Shown piece after piece: positions 25,800 to 38,214 of a stretch of 64,000 bases of DNA (its first letter is position 1; every line of letters starts with the position of its first letter). The notes under the pieces were generated by a model. The model was not told the origin of the DNA. It saw only the letters and a program-made list of their open reading frames with translations, and made no database searches. The position numbers were made by a program, and so were the translations under genes. Source of the stretch: Candidatus Neomarinimicrobiota bacterium (lineage in GTDB: Bacteria; Fidelibacterota; Marinisomatia; Marinisomatales; TCS55); contig JABIDL010000010.1 in NCBI GenBank assembly GCA_018651745.1, positions 1 to 64,000 on the forward strand, in the 5' to 3' direction.

Positions 25800-26645
25800 T
25801 CAGTTCATTAATAATTCAAACAATTTTGATTTTGCCGGTAAAACCAAGGTCGTTTTGTCATCAATAATCCTCTCGTACGCCTCTAACGTCCGCACAAATT
25901 CGTAGAAATCCGGATCGGAAGAGAATGATTTTGCATAAATTTCAAGTGCTATTGCTTCACCTTCTCCTCGAGTGGCTTGCGCTACTTTATAGGCTTCGGC
26001 TAAAATGATAGTTTTCTCTTTATCAGTAGTTGCTCGGATTTTTTGAGCTTCTTCCTCACCTTCAGATCTGAATTTATTTGCCTGTCGTTTTCGTTCTGCA
26101 TCCATTCTAGCATAAATAGATTTTTCGTTTTCTTTTGGCAAATCAACTCTTTTAATACGGACATCTACAACTTCAATGCCATATTGCGCTGTAGCTATTT
26201 TACTTTCTTCGGTAACCTTTTCTAAAATGATCTCGCGATTCTCTGTGATAATTTCTGCCATATCATGTGTACCAATTTCCCGTCGAAGCTGGGAATACAC
26301 AATATCATCAAGCCGGCTTAATGCGATAGGAATAGCTTGAACGGTTTTTAAGAAAGTGAGCGGTTCGATAATTTTCCACCGAACAAAATTATCAATGATT
26401 AAACTTTTTTTATCTCTACTCAACACTTCTTCAGGGGGAGAATCATATTCCAATAACCGATCGTCAAATCTGCGCAATTCCTGGAATGGAAATGGAAGTT
26501 TTACATTCAATCCGGGTTCGGTAATGGTGTGAACGGGTTTCCCAAGTTGAAGAACGACCACTTGTTCACGTTCATCTACAGTAAATACTGAAGTATATAC
26601 AAACAGAACTCCTAATGCTATTAAACTAAGTATAATGCGTTTCAT
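25800..26645 (-). CDS. hflC: HflC protease-modulator protein (SPFH family)
   Basis: 281 residues, with one N-terminal membrane helix (about 3-20), an SPFH/band-7 domain starting VDEREQVVVLQLGKP, and a coiled C-terminal region. With HflK it forms a large membrane cage around the FtsH protease in E. coli. The RMDAERKRQANKFRSEGEEEAQ segment (about 179-200) is the family signature before the oligomerisation helix. Two bases separate it from hflK. No ftsH is in the window. Confidence 0.92.
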   Translation of the reverse strand: MKRIILSLIALGVLFVYTSVFTVDEREQVVVLQLGKPVHTITEPGLNVKLPFPFQELRRFDDRLLEYDSPPEEVLSRDKKSLIIDNFVRWKIIEPLTFLKTVQAIPIALSRLDDIVYSQLRREIGTHDMAEIITENREIILEKVTEESKIATAQYGIEVVDVRIKRVDLPKENEKSIYARMDAERKRQANKFRSEGEEEAQKIRATTDKEKTIILAEAYKVAQATRGEGEAIALEIYAKSFSSDPDFYEFVRTLEAYERIIDDKTTLVLPAKSKLFELLMN

Positions 26646-26647
26646 AT

Positions 26648-27613
26648 TTATTTGCCTCCCTTAGGGTTAAGATTCAATAAATTTAAAACATTTCCGTCCT
26701 CAGAATCTGGAATCACTATTTTATCCGCCTTGGATAAAACGTTTTCTACGGTCTCAAGATACAACCGAGTTTTTGTGACGGCTTTTGCTTTTCTATACTC
26801 TTTCAACATGGAATTGAATTTTGCTACATCACCTTGAGCGCGACTAATTCGTGCTTCTTTAAATCCTTCAGCTTCTCGTAGTTGTGCTTGTGCCTCCCCC
26901 CGCGCTTTTGGAATAATATCGTTCCTGTACCCCTGCGCCTGATTGACCATTCTATTTTTATCCTCTTTTGCCGAAGCGACATCTTTAAAAGCCGCAATCA
27001 CTTCCTTCGGTGGTGAAACATCCTGAAGCTGAACAGCTACAACTATAATACCTGTATCGTATTTATCCAAAATAGACTGTAACAGTTCTTTGGTTTCTTC
27101 CTGAATCATAAACTTCCCGGAGGTTAGAGCTTCATCAATGTTGTGACGCCCAACTACAGTTCTCAGAGATGCTTCGGACGCTTCCCTGACTGTTAATTCC
27201 GGTTTTACAAAATTAAAAGAGTACGCGACGGGATCCTTTATTTTGTACTGCACTATCATTTCTGCATCCACAATATTTTCATCACCCGTGAGCATGAGAC
27301 TTTCTTGTGATATGGTTCGATATTGATTTTGCCCCACTGTTCGAAAACCAATTTCAATTCGCTTCACCTCTGTTACTTTTGGAGTTTGTACGGTTTCAAT
27401 CGGGAACGGGAAATGATAATTAAGCCCGGATTGTGCTTGTCTTGTGTACTTCCCAAATGTTTGGACAACACCTATTTCATCAGGCCCCACAATATAGATT
27501 CCCGATAAAAACCAAAGCAACACACCAATCCCAATTAATGGAACAAGTCCTAACTTTAATAGTCTATCGGGGATATTCACTTCCTGATCTCCTATAATAA
27601 TACGTCTAGCCAT
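26648..27613 (-). CDS. hflK: HflK protease-modulator protein (SPFH family)
   Basis: 321 residues, membrane helix at about 20-40, then the SPFH domain (IVGPDEIGVVQTFGKYTR). The family's YETVENVL-type element near the C-terminus is seen as YLETVENVLSKADK. It lacks the long glycine-rich N-terminal part of the E. coli protein, as is usual in other phyla. It pairs with HflC in FtsH quality control. Placed directly after rpoN. Confidence 0.92.
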   Translation of the reverse strand: MARRIIIGDQEVNIPDRLLKLGLVPLIGIGVLLWFLSGIYIVGPDEIGVVQTFGKYTRQAQSGLNYHFPFPIETVQTPKVTEVKRIEIGFRTVGQNQYRTISQESLMLTGDENIVDAEMIVQYKIKDPVAYSFNFVKPELTVREASEASLRTVVGRHNIDEALTSGKFMIQEETKELLQSILDKYDTGIIVVAVQLQDVSPPKEVIAAFKDVASAKEDKNRMVNQAQGYRNDIIPKARGEAQAQLREAEGFKEARISRAQGDVAKFNSMLKEYRKAKAVTKTRLYLETVENVLSKADKIVIPDSEDGNVLNLLNLNPKGGK

Positions 27614-27625
27614 TTGTAATCCTTT

Positions 27626-28978
27626 CTATTGTTGAATTTGTCTGCGCAATCTGGCAACTGGAATTTTCAATTGATCCCTATATTTTGCTACGGTTCTACG
27701 CGCGACTGGGAATCCTTGATTATTTAAAAATTCCATAATTTCTTCATCCGTTAGCGGATGCGATTTGTTTTCCTTTTTTATAATATTTTTCACTTCAAGT
27801 TTAATCATTTTATTGCTGATTTCTTCTCCAGATTTAAGTCCAATCGATTCCGAAAAAAAGGACTTTAATTCGAATACTCCATAGGGAGTATCTGCATATT
27901 TCCCGCGTGTTGCACGGCTAATCGTGGAAACATCCATGGATATATCATCAGCAATATCTTGAAGTTTCATCGGCGAAATAGAGTTGATATTACCCTTAAA
28001 AAACTCAGGTTGCCTAAGCAAAATTGCAGTAGAAACGTTGATTAAAGTCTTTCTCCTTTGGTGTAAAGCATCAATAAACCATTCTGCAGAATTGATCTTT
28101 TTTTGTATAAATCGTTTCGCTTCCGCATTCTGCGAATTTTGTTTTGCCATCAATTTATAAGTACTGTTAATTCTCAATTCCGGTATCCAATTATCATTCG
28201 TCGTAACGAACCACTCGTCATCTCTTTTTGTCAGAATAACATCCGGAATGACCGTTTCATCCTTGGTAATTTGCTGGGCTTCACCCGGCTTAGGATTTAA
28301 ACTGGAAATTTGGCCAATTGCCGTTGAAAGATCCTCTTTTGAGCAAGAAAGGGATTTTTCAATTATTTCATAACGATGATTCGCAAAATCATCAAAATGG
28401 TCGCTAAGAATTTGATGTGCCAAAGAACCGGTCTTGTTGTTTAGTTGAAGCAAAAGACATTCCCGTAAATTTCGAGCACCTAATCCTTTAGGTTCCAACA
28501 TATAGATTTTGTTTAATGTATGATCAAGATCTGATTTTGAAATCTCGAATCTATCGGCCAATAGTTCCAAATCAGTCGATAAATAACCTCGTTCATCCAA
28601 ATTCCAGATAATGTCTTTTGCTATTTCCAGTTCTTCCGTACCCATCCCAAGTAATTCAATTTGTTTGATTAATCCAGCGATAAAATCAGGTCGATCAGGA
28701 AGCGGAAGATCTAGCGATTCCTCTTTTCTGGGAGCCGTATAGCCCGGTTCATAATCATCCATTTCTTCATCCCAATCCACCTCGTCTTTACCATCTGTGT
28801 CTAATTCGGAATCCTGATCTAATTTTGATTCTTCTTGCTCAAGCGTCGGATTATTTTCTAATTCTTCAATAATACTATCCTCAAGATCTGCCACATTTTT
28901 TTGCAACATTGTTGCTTGAAGAATTTGCTGCGGAGTCAGCGATTGTTTTTGGCGTAGTTGTTGTTGAAGTTTTACCAT
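27626..28978 (-). CDS. rpoN: RNA polymerase sigma-54 factor
   Basis: 450 residues with the three sigma-54 regions: the glutamine/leucine-rich activator-interacting N-terminus (LTPQQILQATMLQ), an acidic region II (about 45-90), and the core-binding and DNA-binding C-terminus that ends with the RpoN box ARRTVAKYR (about 427-435), which reads -24 promoters. Transcription by it needs AAA+ activators, none of which is in this window. Its ATG overlaps lptB (TAATG), and the lptB-rpoN neighbourhood is conserved in many Gram-negative bacteria. Confidence 0.96.
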   Translation of the reverse strand: MVKLQQQLRQKQSLTPQQILQATMLQKNVADLEDSIIEELENNPTLEQEESKLDQDSELDTDGKDEVDWDEEMDDYEPGYTAPRKEESLDLPLPDRPDFIAGLIKQIELLGMGTEELEIAKDIIWNLDERGYLSTDLELLADRFEISKSDLDHTLNKIYMLEPKGLGARNLRECLLLQLNNKTGSLAHQILSDHFDDFANHRYEIIEKSLSCSKEDLSTAIGQISSLNPKPGEAQQITKDETVIPDVILTKRDDEWFVTTNDNWIPELRINSTYKLMAKQNSQNAEAKRFIQKKINSAEWFIDALHQRRKTLINVSTAILLRQPEFFKGNINSISPMKLQDIADDISMDVSTISRATRGKYADTPYGVFELKSFFSESIGLKSGEEISNKMIKLEVKNIIKKENKSHPLTDEEIMEFLNNQGFPVARRTVAKYRDQLKIPVARLRRQIQQ

Positions 28979-29715
28979 TAATTCAGTTTGAATTTTTCGC
29001 CCAAATAAAGGCGGCGCGCCTCTTCATCATTGGCTAATGATTCCGATGTTCCGGATTTGAGAATTTTACCCTCAAAAAGAAGATAAGATCGATCCGTGAT
29101 GGAAAGCGTTTCTCTAACATTATGATCGGTGATTAAAACTCCAATATTTCGTTTTTTAAGAGAATGAACAATCGATTGAATATCTTCCACTGCAATTGGA
29201 TCTACTCCCGCAAATGGTTCATCCAAAAGAATGAAATCCGGATCCAAAGCAAGAGTCCTACTGATTTCAACTCGTCGTCGTTCGCCCCCGGATAGGTTGT
29301 TCCCTTTATTATTTCTCAAATGGGTAATACTTAAATCTTCTAATAATTTTTCTATCTTTTCTTCCTGAGCGTCTTTATTAAAAGAACTCATTTCCAGCAC
29401 AAGTTTAAGATTTTCTTCTACTGTTAATTTCCCAAAAATGGAGGGCTCCTGAGCCAAATATCCGATTCCTTTTCTGGCGCGACGATACATAGCTTCGTTG
29501 GTGATATCATTTTCATTTAACAAAATCTTACCTTTTGTAGGTTTGATCATACCGGTGATCATATAAAACGTTGTGGTCTTTCCAGCTCCGTTTGGACCAA
29601 GCAAACCTACAATTTCACCTTTGCGGACTTCTAGGTCAACATTGCTAACCACCAAACGCCTCCCGTATTGTTTATACAGTCCTTTTGTACTTAGGATTTG
29701 TTTCTCAGTCATCAT
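28978..29715 (-). CDS. lptB: LPS export ABC transporter ATPase LptB
   Basis: About 245 residues. Walker A GPNGAGKTT (near 38-46 of the mature start), signature LSGGERRR, Walker B DFILLDEPFAGVDP and the H-loop TDHNVRET are intact. The combination AGVDPIAVEDIQ and TDHNVRETL is characteristic of LptB. It powers LPS extraction from the inner membrane with LptF/G, which are not in the window. ATGs at 29715 and 29712 both overlap the end of lptC; the longer frame from 29730 is less likely. Confidence 0.95.
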   Translation of the reverse strand: MMTEKQILSTKGLYKQYGRRLVVSNVDLEVRKGEIVGLLGPNGAGKTTTFYMITGMIKPTKGKILLNENDITNEAMYRRARKGIGYLAQEPSIFGKLTVEENLKLVLEMSSFNKDAQEEKIEKLLEDLSITHLRNNKGNNLSGGERRRVEISRTLALDPDFILLDEPFAGVDPIAVEDIQSIVHSLKKRNIGVLITDHNVRETLSITDRSYLLFEGKILKSGTSESLANDEEARRLYLGEKFKLN

Positions 29716-30241
29716 TATTATCCTGTCCAATGACTCCGGATGGCTTTAAAATTTTCCAGTATTCTAGTCCCATATCAGATTCAAAACCAACACCGTATAA
29801 TGTGTCTTTTTCTTCTGTTACAACCATTACTGAATCATTCGTGAAAACTAATTCTTTTCTATTGTCCCATGAAAGAGTATCTGTAAAAAGAGTTACGCCG
29901 CTGTCAGATACCACAATAACTTGTCCAACTGCTTTCATAGAATTTGTTTTTTCGTCCACTGTTGCAAATTGAGATAAAAGATTACTTGTGTGATTTTCAT
30001 TGTCATCAAAAAAGTCTATGTCAACATTTTGGTCTAAATTGATGAACTGACGATCATGGAATTTTTGTAAATGTCCCGATTTCACAACAGCGCGGCGCAA
30101 TCCTTCATCCGTCAAAGTGATTGTAACCCCCCAGCTTTCCTGGTCGGGGATTTCTCTGCGGGAATACTCCATCGAATTTTCGGGGAGTTCCGAACATCCT
30201 ATCAGAATAAATAATACGAGTGAAATTCGGATCTTAAACAT
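29705..30241 (-). CDS. lptC: LPS export protein LptC (lipoprotein form)
   Basis: About 178 residues. A signal peptide with lipobox (LFILIGC, Cys about 16) is followed by a beta-jellyroll domain (LSQFATVDEKTNSMKAVGQVIVVSDSG), which is the LptC/OstA-like fold that carries LPS across the periplasm. In FCB bacteria LptC is commonly lipid-anchored, unlike the membrane-helix anchor of E. coli. The longest frame starts with TTG; ATG 30241 is the better start. It sits between kdsC and lptB. Confidence 0.88.
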   Translation of the reverse strand: MFKIRISLVLFILIGCSELPENSMEYSRREIPDQESWGVTITLTDEGLRRAVVKSGHLQKFHDRQFINLDQNVDIDFFDDNENHTSNLLSQFATVDEKTNSMKAVGQVIVVSDSGVTLFTDTLSWDNRKELVFTNDSVMVVTEEKDTLYGVGFESDMGLEYWKILKPSGVIGQDNNDD

Positions 30242-30280
30242 CAAGTTATATTTGAAGCAGATTTCATAACTTTGTTAATA

Positions 30281-30820
30281 TTAAGATTGATCAATAGTCT
30301 TTCTTAACGCAATCAACGCTTTTTCGTAAGTGTTTGTTTCATTAAGAATCCAAGTTACTGCTTCTCGAAATGCTCCGTCACCACCGTTTGTTTTGGTTAT
30401 ATAAATAGCAATTTCTTTAACGGAATCTACTGCATTGTTTACAGCAATCGGCACCCCCGCTAACTCCATCACTGGGATATCAATAAGATCATCACCAATG
30501 AAAGCTATATTTTCATCCTTGAGATTGTGTTTTGATTTTATCTCTTCGTAAGGTCCGATCTTATTTAGAGAACCATTATAAACATCCTCAATGTTGAGTT
30601 CCTTAGCGCGTTCTTCAGTCGCATCAGAATATCTTCCGGATATCATGGCGGTTTTTAAATGGGCTGCACGTGCGATCGCCACACCGGCACCATCAGAAAC
30701 ATTGAAACGTTTTAATTCCATTCCGTTAGATCCTTTGTAAATAGAACCATCGGTTAAAACGCCATCTACATCAGTTATCACCATTTTAATTTTTGTTAAT
30801 TTTTTATGTAAATCAGACAT
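30281..30820 (-). CDS. kdsC: KDO 8-phosphate phosphatase (HAD family)
   Basis: 179 residues, C0-type HAD phosphatase without a cap. Motif I is DVDGVLTDG (about 17-25); the conserved lysine and the GDDLIDIPV motif near residue 112 complete the site. It dephosphorylates KDO-8-phosphate made by KdsA, the next gene upstream. The tetrameric KdsC family is characterised by the DVDGVLTDG and FIGDDLxD pair. It starts 5 bases after the kdsA stop. Confidence 0.92.
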   Translation of the reverse strand: MSDLHKKLTKIKMVITDVDGVLTDGSIYKGSNGMELKRFNVSDGAGVAIARAAHLKTAMISGRYSDATEERAKELNIEDVYNGSLNKIGPYEEIKSKHNLKDENIAFIGDDLIDIPVMELAGVPIAVNNAVDSVKEIAIYITKTNGGDGAFREAVTWILNETNTYEKALIALRKTIDQS

Positions 30821-30825
30821 GTTAA

Positions 30826-33946
<3,121 letters not shown>

Positions 33947-33950
<4 letters not shown>

Positions 33951-34270
33951 TTGGACGACCCTTTTTCAGTTTTTTGGATGACGGGCGGAACTGCAACATG
34001 CCCATGTTTTGATTTTGGTGCAAGGCTCAAAACAGTTTCCTGATCTAAAGACTTCTCCGGTTTATCTTCCCGAGTGTTATTTGCAAGATCAAGCACATGG
34101 CTTAGTGGCCCTACTCCGTCAGTATCTAGTTCGTTTAATTGATCCATATAATTCAAGATTTTATTAAATTGTTCCGTAAATAAAGGGACCTCGTCATTTC
34201 GAAGAGCTAGCCGTGCAAGCTCAGCAATTTTTAAGACGTCTTCCTCTGTGACTTTTTGCGAATTTGACAT
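33947..34270 (-). CDS. gatC: Asp/Glu-tRNA amidotransferase subunit C
   Basis: 107 residues, helical. VTEEDVLKIAELARLAL followed by FTEQFNKILNYMDQLNELDTDG is the standard GatC N-terminal helix and belt. With GatA and GatB it amidates misacylated Glu-tRNA(Gln) or Asp-tRNA(Asn). The partner subunits are not in this window. It is the first gene of the run that leads into the KDO/LPS genes, with a 73-base gap upstream. Confidence 0.9.
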
Positions 34271-34343
34271 TAAATGGGAACCGTTACAAGAGGTGAAGTT
34301 AGGCTAAGACCCGTTCTCGTATCAAGCGAAAGGATTGACGAAT

Positions 34344-35762
34344 TTAGAATAGAAGTTTATCCTTTTTCTGTAATAAATAATCCATAGCAGCTTCGTGTGA
34401 ATTTTCAATTTCACCATTCAAGATAGCAGATTCAATCTCCTTTTTAATTTTTCCAACCACTTTGCCTTCCTTTAAGTCACAGATTTTCATAATCTCTTCC
34501 CCGCGTACCGGTGACTGAAATGCTTTCATGGCGTCTCTTTCTTGGACATTCCGCATTCGCTCTTCTACGCGCTCGAAATTCCCCATATATTTTTCTACCA
34601 ATTTGGGGTTTTGGCTAGTGATATCCGCCCGACAAAGTTTCATTAAATCATCAATTTCCTCTCCCGCTGCTACCATCAACCGACGTACAGCTGAGTCCGT
34701 CACATTTTTTTGAGCAAGTGCAATGGGTCTAAGATGAAGTCGAGTTAATTTTTGAAGATAATCTTTTAAATGATTAGAAAGTTTCATCCGTCTTGCCATT
34801 TTGTCAACCATTCGTGCACCAATTTCATCGTGGCCATGGAATGTATATCCTTTATTCTTAACCAATCTGCGAGTCCTCGGTTTTGCAATGTCGTGAACCA
34901 GCGCAGCAAATCTCAATTCCGGTTTTTCAGAAAGAGCCGCTGCGTTATCTACAACCTGAAGAGTATGCGTATAAATATCCTTGTGATGCCATTTGCTAGT
35001 TTGCTCAAGACCTACCATTATATCAATTTCGGGAAAAACAAATTTCAGTAAACCTGCAGATTGCAAAATTCGCAAGCCAATGCTAGGTATTGGCGATGCA
35101 AGAACCTTCATTAACTCAGTCGTAATTCTTTCTTGAGAAACAATAGAAATTCGTTCTGATTGTTTTGCCATCGCTTTCAAACATTTGTCATCCAATTCAA
35201 AATTCAGTTCCGAGGAAAAATATGCTGCCCTCATCATTCTCAATGGATCATCAGAAAAAGTTTCATCCGGGCTTAAGGGTGTTACCAGCCTCTTTGACTG
35301 TAAATCCACAATTCCCTGAAATGGGTCGATTAATTCACCAAAATTAGTTGGCATTAAATTTATTGCCATTGCGTTGACAGTAAAATCTCTGCGTCTGAGA
35401 TCTGTTTGGATATCAGCTGGTTCTATTTTGTGTGGATTGCGAGAATCCTTTTCATACGCCTCTGTCCGTCCACCTGTAACTTCAATCGGATAGGGATTAC
35501 TGGGAATATGTGCTGTATCGAATTTTTCAAATGTGACTACTTTATTAATCCCAAGTTTTTTGGCAATGAGGTTTGCCATTTTTATTCCGTCACCTGTCAC
35601 CATCAAATCAAATTCCTTTACAGGCCTTCCCAAGAATAAATCACGCACATAGCCGCCAACCACGTATATATCCATTCCGGATTTTTCTCCGAGCTTCCCC
35701 AATAACTCAAGAATTTCAGTAGCTTCTTTATTTTTCTTGATTAGATCAGTTAGATTTGCCAT
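34344..35762 (-). CDS. tRNA nucleotidyltransferase / poly(A) polymerase family with HD domain
   Basis: About 472 residues from ATG 35762. The class II nucleotidyltransferase head has GGYVRD (about 36-41) and acidic EFD where the family usually has DxD, then RRDFTVNAMA. An HD domain follows with HDIAKPRT near residue 290. This resembles bacterial CCA-adding enzymes with HD phosphohydrolase domains; separate A- or CC-adding forms cannot be excluded. No CCA is encoded on the tRNA seen here, so the activity is needed. The longer frame begins with TTG and overlaps the divergent gene. Confidence 0.82.
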   Translation of the reverse strand: MANLTDLIKKNKEATEILELLGKLGEKSGMDIYVVGGYVRDLFLGRPVKEFDLMVTGDGIKMANLIAKKLGINKVVTFEKFDTAHIPSNPYPIEVTGGRTEAYEKDSRNPHKIEPADIQTDLRRRDFTVNAMAINLMPTNFGELIDPFQGIVDLQSKRLVTPLSPDETFSDDPLRMMRAAYFSSELNFELDDKCLKAMAKQSERISIVSQERITTELMKVLASPIPSIGLRILQSAGLLKFVFPEIDIMVGLEQTSKWHHKDIYTHTLQVVDNAAALSEKPELRFAALVHDIAKPRTRRLVKNKGYTFHGHDEIGARMVDKMARRMKLSNHLKDYLQKLTRLHLRPIALAQKNVTDSAVRRLMVAAGEEIDDLMKLCRADITSQNPKLVEKYMGNFERVEERMRNVQERDAMKAFQSPVRGEEIMKICDLKEGKVVGKIKKEIESAILNGEIENSHEAAMDYLLQKKDKLLF

Positions 35763-35836
35763 GCTAAAAATTACACGTAAGTTTTCAAAATTTGAATGAT
35801 TGTTGCCCCGATCCAACTTTTGTATTTTCCAGTGAA

Positions 35837-36691
35837 ATGAAAACGCAAATCAAACCAATCCGGATATTAATCGCATCCTTTTTGTTTTCTGTTACATTAG
35901 CCCAATTTGGGAAGATAAGTGTAACACTGAACGACAAGCTTTTGCGGGGAAATGAACGTCAAGAAATAACATCACTTGCAGTTGAGATTCAAAGATTTTT
36001 TCAACTTTCTGTATGGGATGATGATTGGAAAAATCTCAATATTCCCTTGAATATCCAACTAATTTTTGAAGGTGCTGTTTCTAAAGGATCACAAAATACC
36101 TTCCTTATTCAGGCGTTATTTTTTACCAATACAGACCAGAGATTTTTTGACAGTTCGGTTCAATTTTATTATAATTCCGGTGGAACCATTTTTTATGATC
36201 CCGTCCAATTTGATCCTTTAGGAGGTTTTCTTGCTTTTTATGCACATCTCATTCTCGCAGGAGAAATGGACACATATGAACCTTTACGAGGAACTCCACA
36301 TATAGAAAAAGCTAGGACCATCGCATTAAGAGGCGTTGGGTCGGATTATTCGAATGGTTGGGCATCGCGAACGAAAATGATTAATGATATTACCTCAAAC
36401 TCTGCTTTTCGTGAAGGAAAATTCAGTTACTATTATGGGATGGAACTGTTCAAATTAGGAGAAACAGAACAGGCTCTTGAAGAGTTCCAAACCATGATGA
36501 AAAATTTTGAACTGGTCTATGAACGTTTCCCTAGAGCTAGAACGCAATACTTCATAAAAGCACATGTCGAAGAGTTAACAACAACTCTAACCACCCTTCA
36601 ACAATACCCAATCCTGATAAGATTAAGCGAAATGGATTCTGGAAGCGCTTCGGTGTTGCTTAGGAATATGGTAAAAGAAACTAAGAATTAA
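35837..36691 (+). CDS. DUF4835 exported protein
   Basis: About 284 residues from ATG 35837 (the longer frame starts with TTG). A signal peptide (about 1-23, SVTLAQ) leads into a domain that matches DUF4835, with QALFFTNTDQRFF, GTIFYDP and a helical C-terminal half (KFSYYYGMELFKLGETEQALEEF). This family is mostly found in Bacteroidota and related phyla and has no known function; it is exported and probably envelope-associated. It stands alone, divergent from the CCA-type gene and converging with rfbC by 4 bases. Confidence 0.82.
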   Translation: MKTQIKPIRILIASFLFSVTLAQFGKISVTLNDKLLRGNERQEITSLAVEIQRFFQLSVWDDDWKNLNIPLNIQLIFEGAVSKGSQNTFLIQALFFTNTDQRFFDSSVQFYYNSGGTIFYDPVQFDPLGGFLAFYAHLILAGEMDTYEPLRGTPHIEKARTIALRGVGSDYSNGWASRTKMINDITSNSAFREGKFSYYYGMELFKLGETEQALEEFQTMMKNFELVYERFPRARTQYFIKAHVEELTTTLTTLQQYPILIRLSEMDSGSASVLLRNMVKETKN

Positions 36692-37251
36692 ACAGAAAAA
36701 TTTTGACTTTCTGCCGTGTTGAGCCAATCGCTTAGGCTCTGGGCATTTTTATCTTTGTCAGATAATACCGGATTGTCAATCGGCCATTCTATACCAATTT
36801 CCGGATCGTTCCACAGAATACCTCCTTCGCCGGCAGCATTATATTCTCCGGTACATTTATACTGAATTTCTGTTATTTCACTTAAAGAACAAAATCCTCT
36901 GGCAAATCCAGCTGGTGCATAAATTTGCACTTTATTTTCTTCATTTACTTCACGCCCAACCCATTCACCCAAGGTTGGCGAGCCATGCCGGATATCCACC
37001 GCAACAAGAAATGCACAACCACGTGTTACTCGCATGAGTTTTCCCATGGGTGGATTCCACTGGAAATGAATACCTCTAATAACATGCTTCGAAGAACGTG
37101 AATGGTTATCTTGTACAAATTCCTTTTTAATTCCAAAATCATTAAAGACCGATTTCTTAAAAGCCTCCATAAAAAATCCGCGATCATCTGCTAATACATT
37201 TGGCTGCAGGACAATTAATCCATCTATGGGTGTTGTTTCAACCTTCATCAT
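36688..37251 (-). CDS. rfbC: dTDP-4-dehydrorhamnose 3,5-epimerase-like protein
   Basis: About 187 residues, cupin fold. QDNHSRS and RGIHFQ carry the substrate and catalytic His positions, and the Tyr of EIQYKC is present. Where the family usually reads GFAHGF this one reads GFARGF, a possible substrate-range change. It would invert C3 and C5 of a dTDP-4-keto sugar. It is downstream of two sugar dehydratase/reductase-like genes and a glycosyltransferase, so it belongs to a deoxysugar unit. The ATG at 37251 follows the SDR stop by 6 bases. Confidence 0.85.
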   Translation of the reverse strand: MMKVETTPIDGLIVLQPNVLADDRGFFMEAFKKSVFNDFGIKKEFVQDNHSRSSKHVIRGIHFQWNPPMGKLMRVTRGCAFLVAVDIRHGSPTLGEWVGREVNEENKVQIYAPAGFARGFCSLSEITEIQYKCTGEYNAAGEGGILWNDPEIGIEWPIDNPVLSDKDKNAQSLSDWLNTAESQNFSV

Positions 37252-37257
37252 ATTCAA

Positions 37258-38214
37258 TTATTTAAATAATTTTTCAAATACTCTTATATTATAATAATTA
37301 TCTGAATCAAAATCAAATCCCTCAGGAAAATTTTCTGCAAGTTCAGATAAAACAGATTCGATAGAACCCTTAAACGTTGCACCTAAAACATTTTGGGCCT
37401 TTTGGGTGGTTACCTTATAATTCCGGAAATCTTCGATACTTTTAATATCCATATCAATTTTCATTCCAAATTTTTGTGACAGAGTTTCCCAAATCCTATC
37501 AGCAACTTGACCCACGGTAAAATTTCCTGATGCAACATTAAACACACCACTAATTTGGGAATCGGCCTGAATAGAACGAATGTAAACCATCACTGCATCT
37601 TCAATCGCAAGAATCGGCCTCCAAATAGAAGGATTGTTGACTGTTATTTTTTTCTTTGTCATTGCCGTCATATACATTGTGTTAATAATAAGATCAAATC
37701 TCATTCGCGGGCTGTATCCGGAGACTGTACCTTGGCGAAGGCAGATAACAGAAAAAGAATCATCCTGAAGGTGAAGCGCGCCAAACTCTCCCTGTAGTTT
37801 TGAAATTCCATACGGATACGAACATGTGACGGGATCTGTTTCGCCGTACAATTGATCGGCAGCATAACCATACACTGAGCATGAATCAGCATATATGTAG
37901 CGTTTTACACCAGCCTCCTTTGCTATGTAGGCGAGGTAACCCGGGGCAGCTGCATTGGAAATAAAATTTGTGGACGGCGAAAATTCAGCCATCGGGTCAT
38001 TTGACACTCCACCCAAAAATATGACTTGATCAAACCCTTCTAAATCTTTTGCGGTCAGATCAAAAATATCCTTTTCAATTAAATTCACTCCTTCTGGTAA
38101 ATGGTTCCCAAACCACATCAAATCAGCAACAGTAACATCGTAATGATGAACCAATAAATCCGGGGCCAACCTCGATCCTATATATCCTGCACCTCCAGCA
38201 ACAAAAATTTTCAT
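37258..38214 (-). CDS. NAD-dependent sugar epimerase/dehydratase (extended SDR)
   Basis: 318 residues with the Rossmann motif GGAGYIG (6-12) and the SDR catalytic YGISK (about 136-140). The family includes nucleotide-sugar epimerases, dehydratases and reductases; the specific reaction cannot be told. Adjacency to RmlC- and RmlD-like genes suggests a step in making a dTDP- or GDP-deoxysugar. The ATG overlaps the stop of the RmlD-like gene by 4 bases (ATGA). Confidence 0.85.
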   Translation of the reverse strand: MKIFVAGGAGYIGSRLAPDLLVHHYDVTVADLMWFGNHLPEGVNLIEKDIFDLTAKDLEGFDQVIFLGGVSNDPMAEFSPSTNFISNAAAPGYLAYIAKEAGVKRYIYADSCSVYGYAADQLYGETDPVTCSYPYGISKLQGEFGALHLQDDSFSVICLRQGTVSGYSPRMRFDLIINTMYMTAMTKKKITVNNPSIWRPILAIEDAVMVYIRSIQADSQISGVFNVASGNFTVGQVADRIWETLSQKFGMKIDMDIKSIEDFRNYKVTTQKAQNVLGATFKGSIESVLSELAENFPEGFDFDSDNYYNIRVFEKLFK

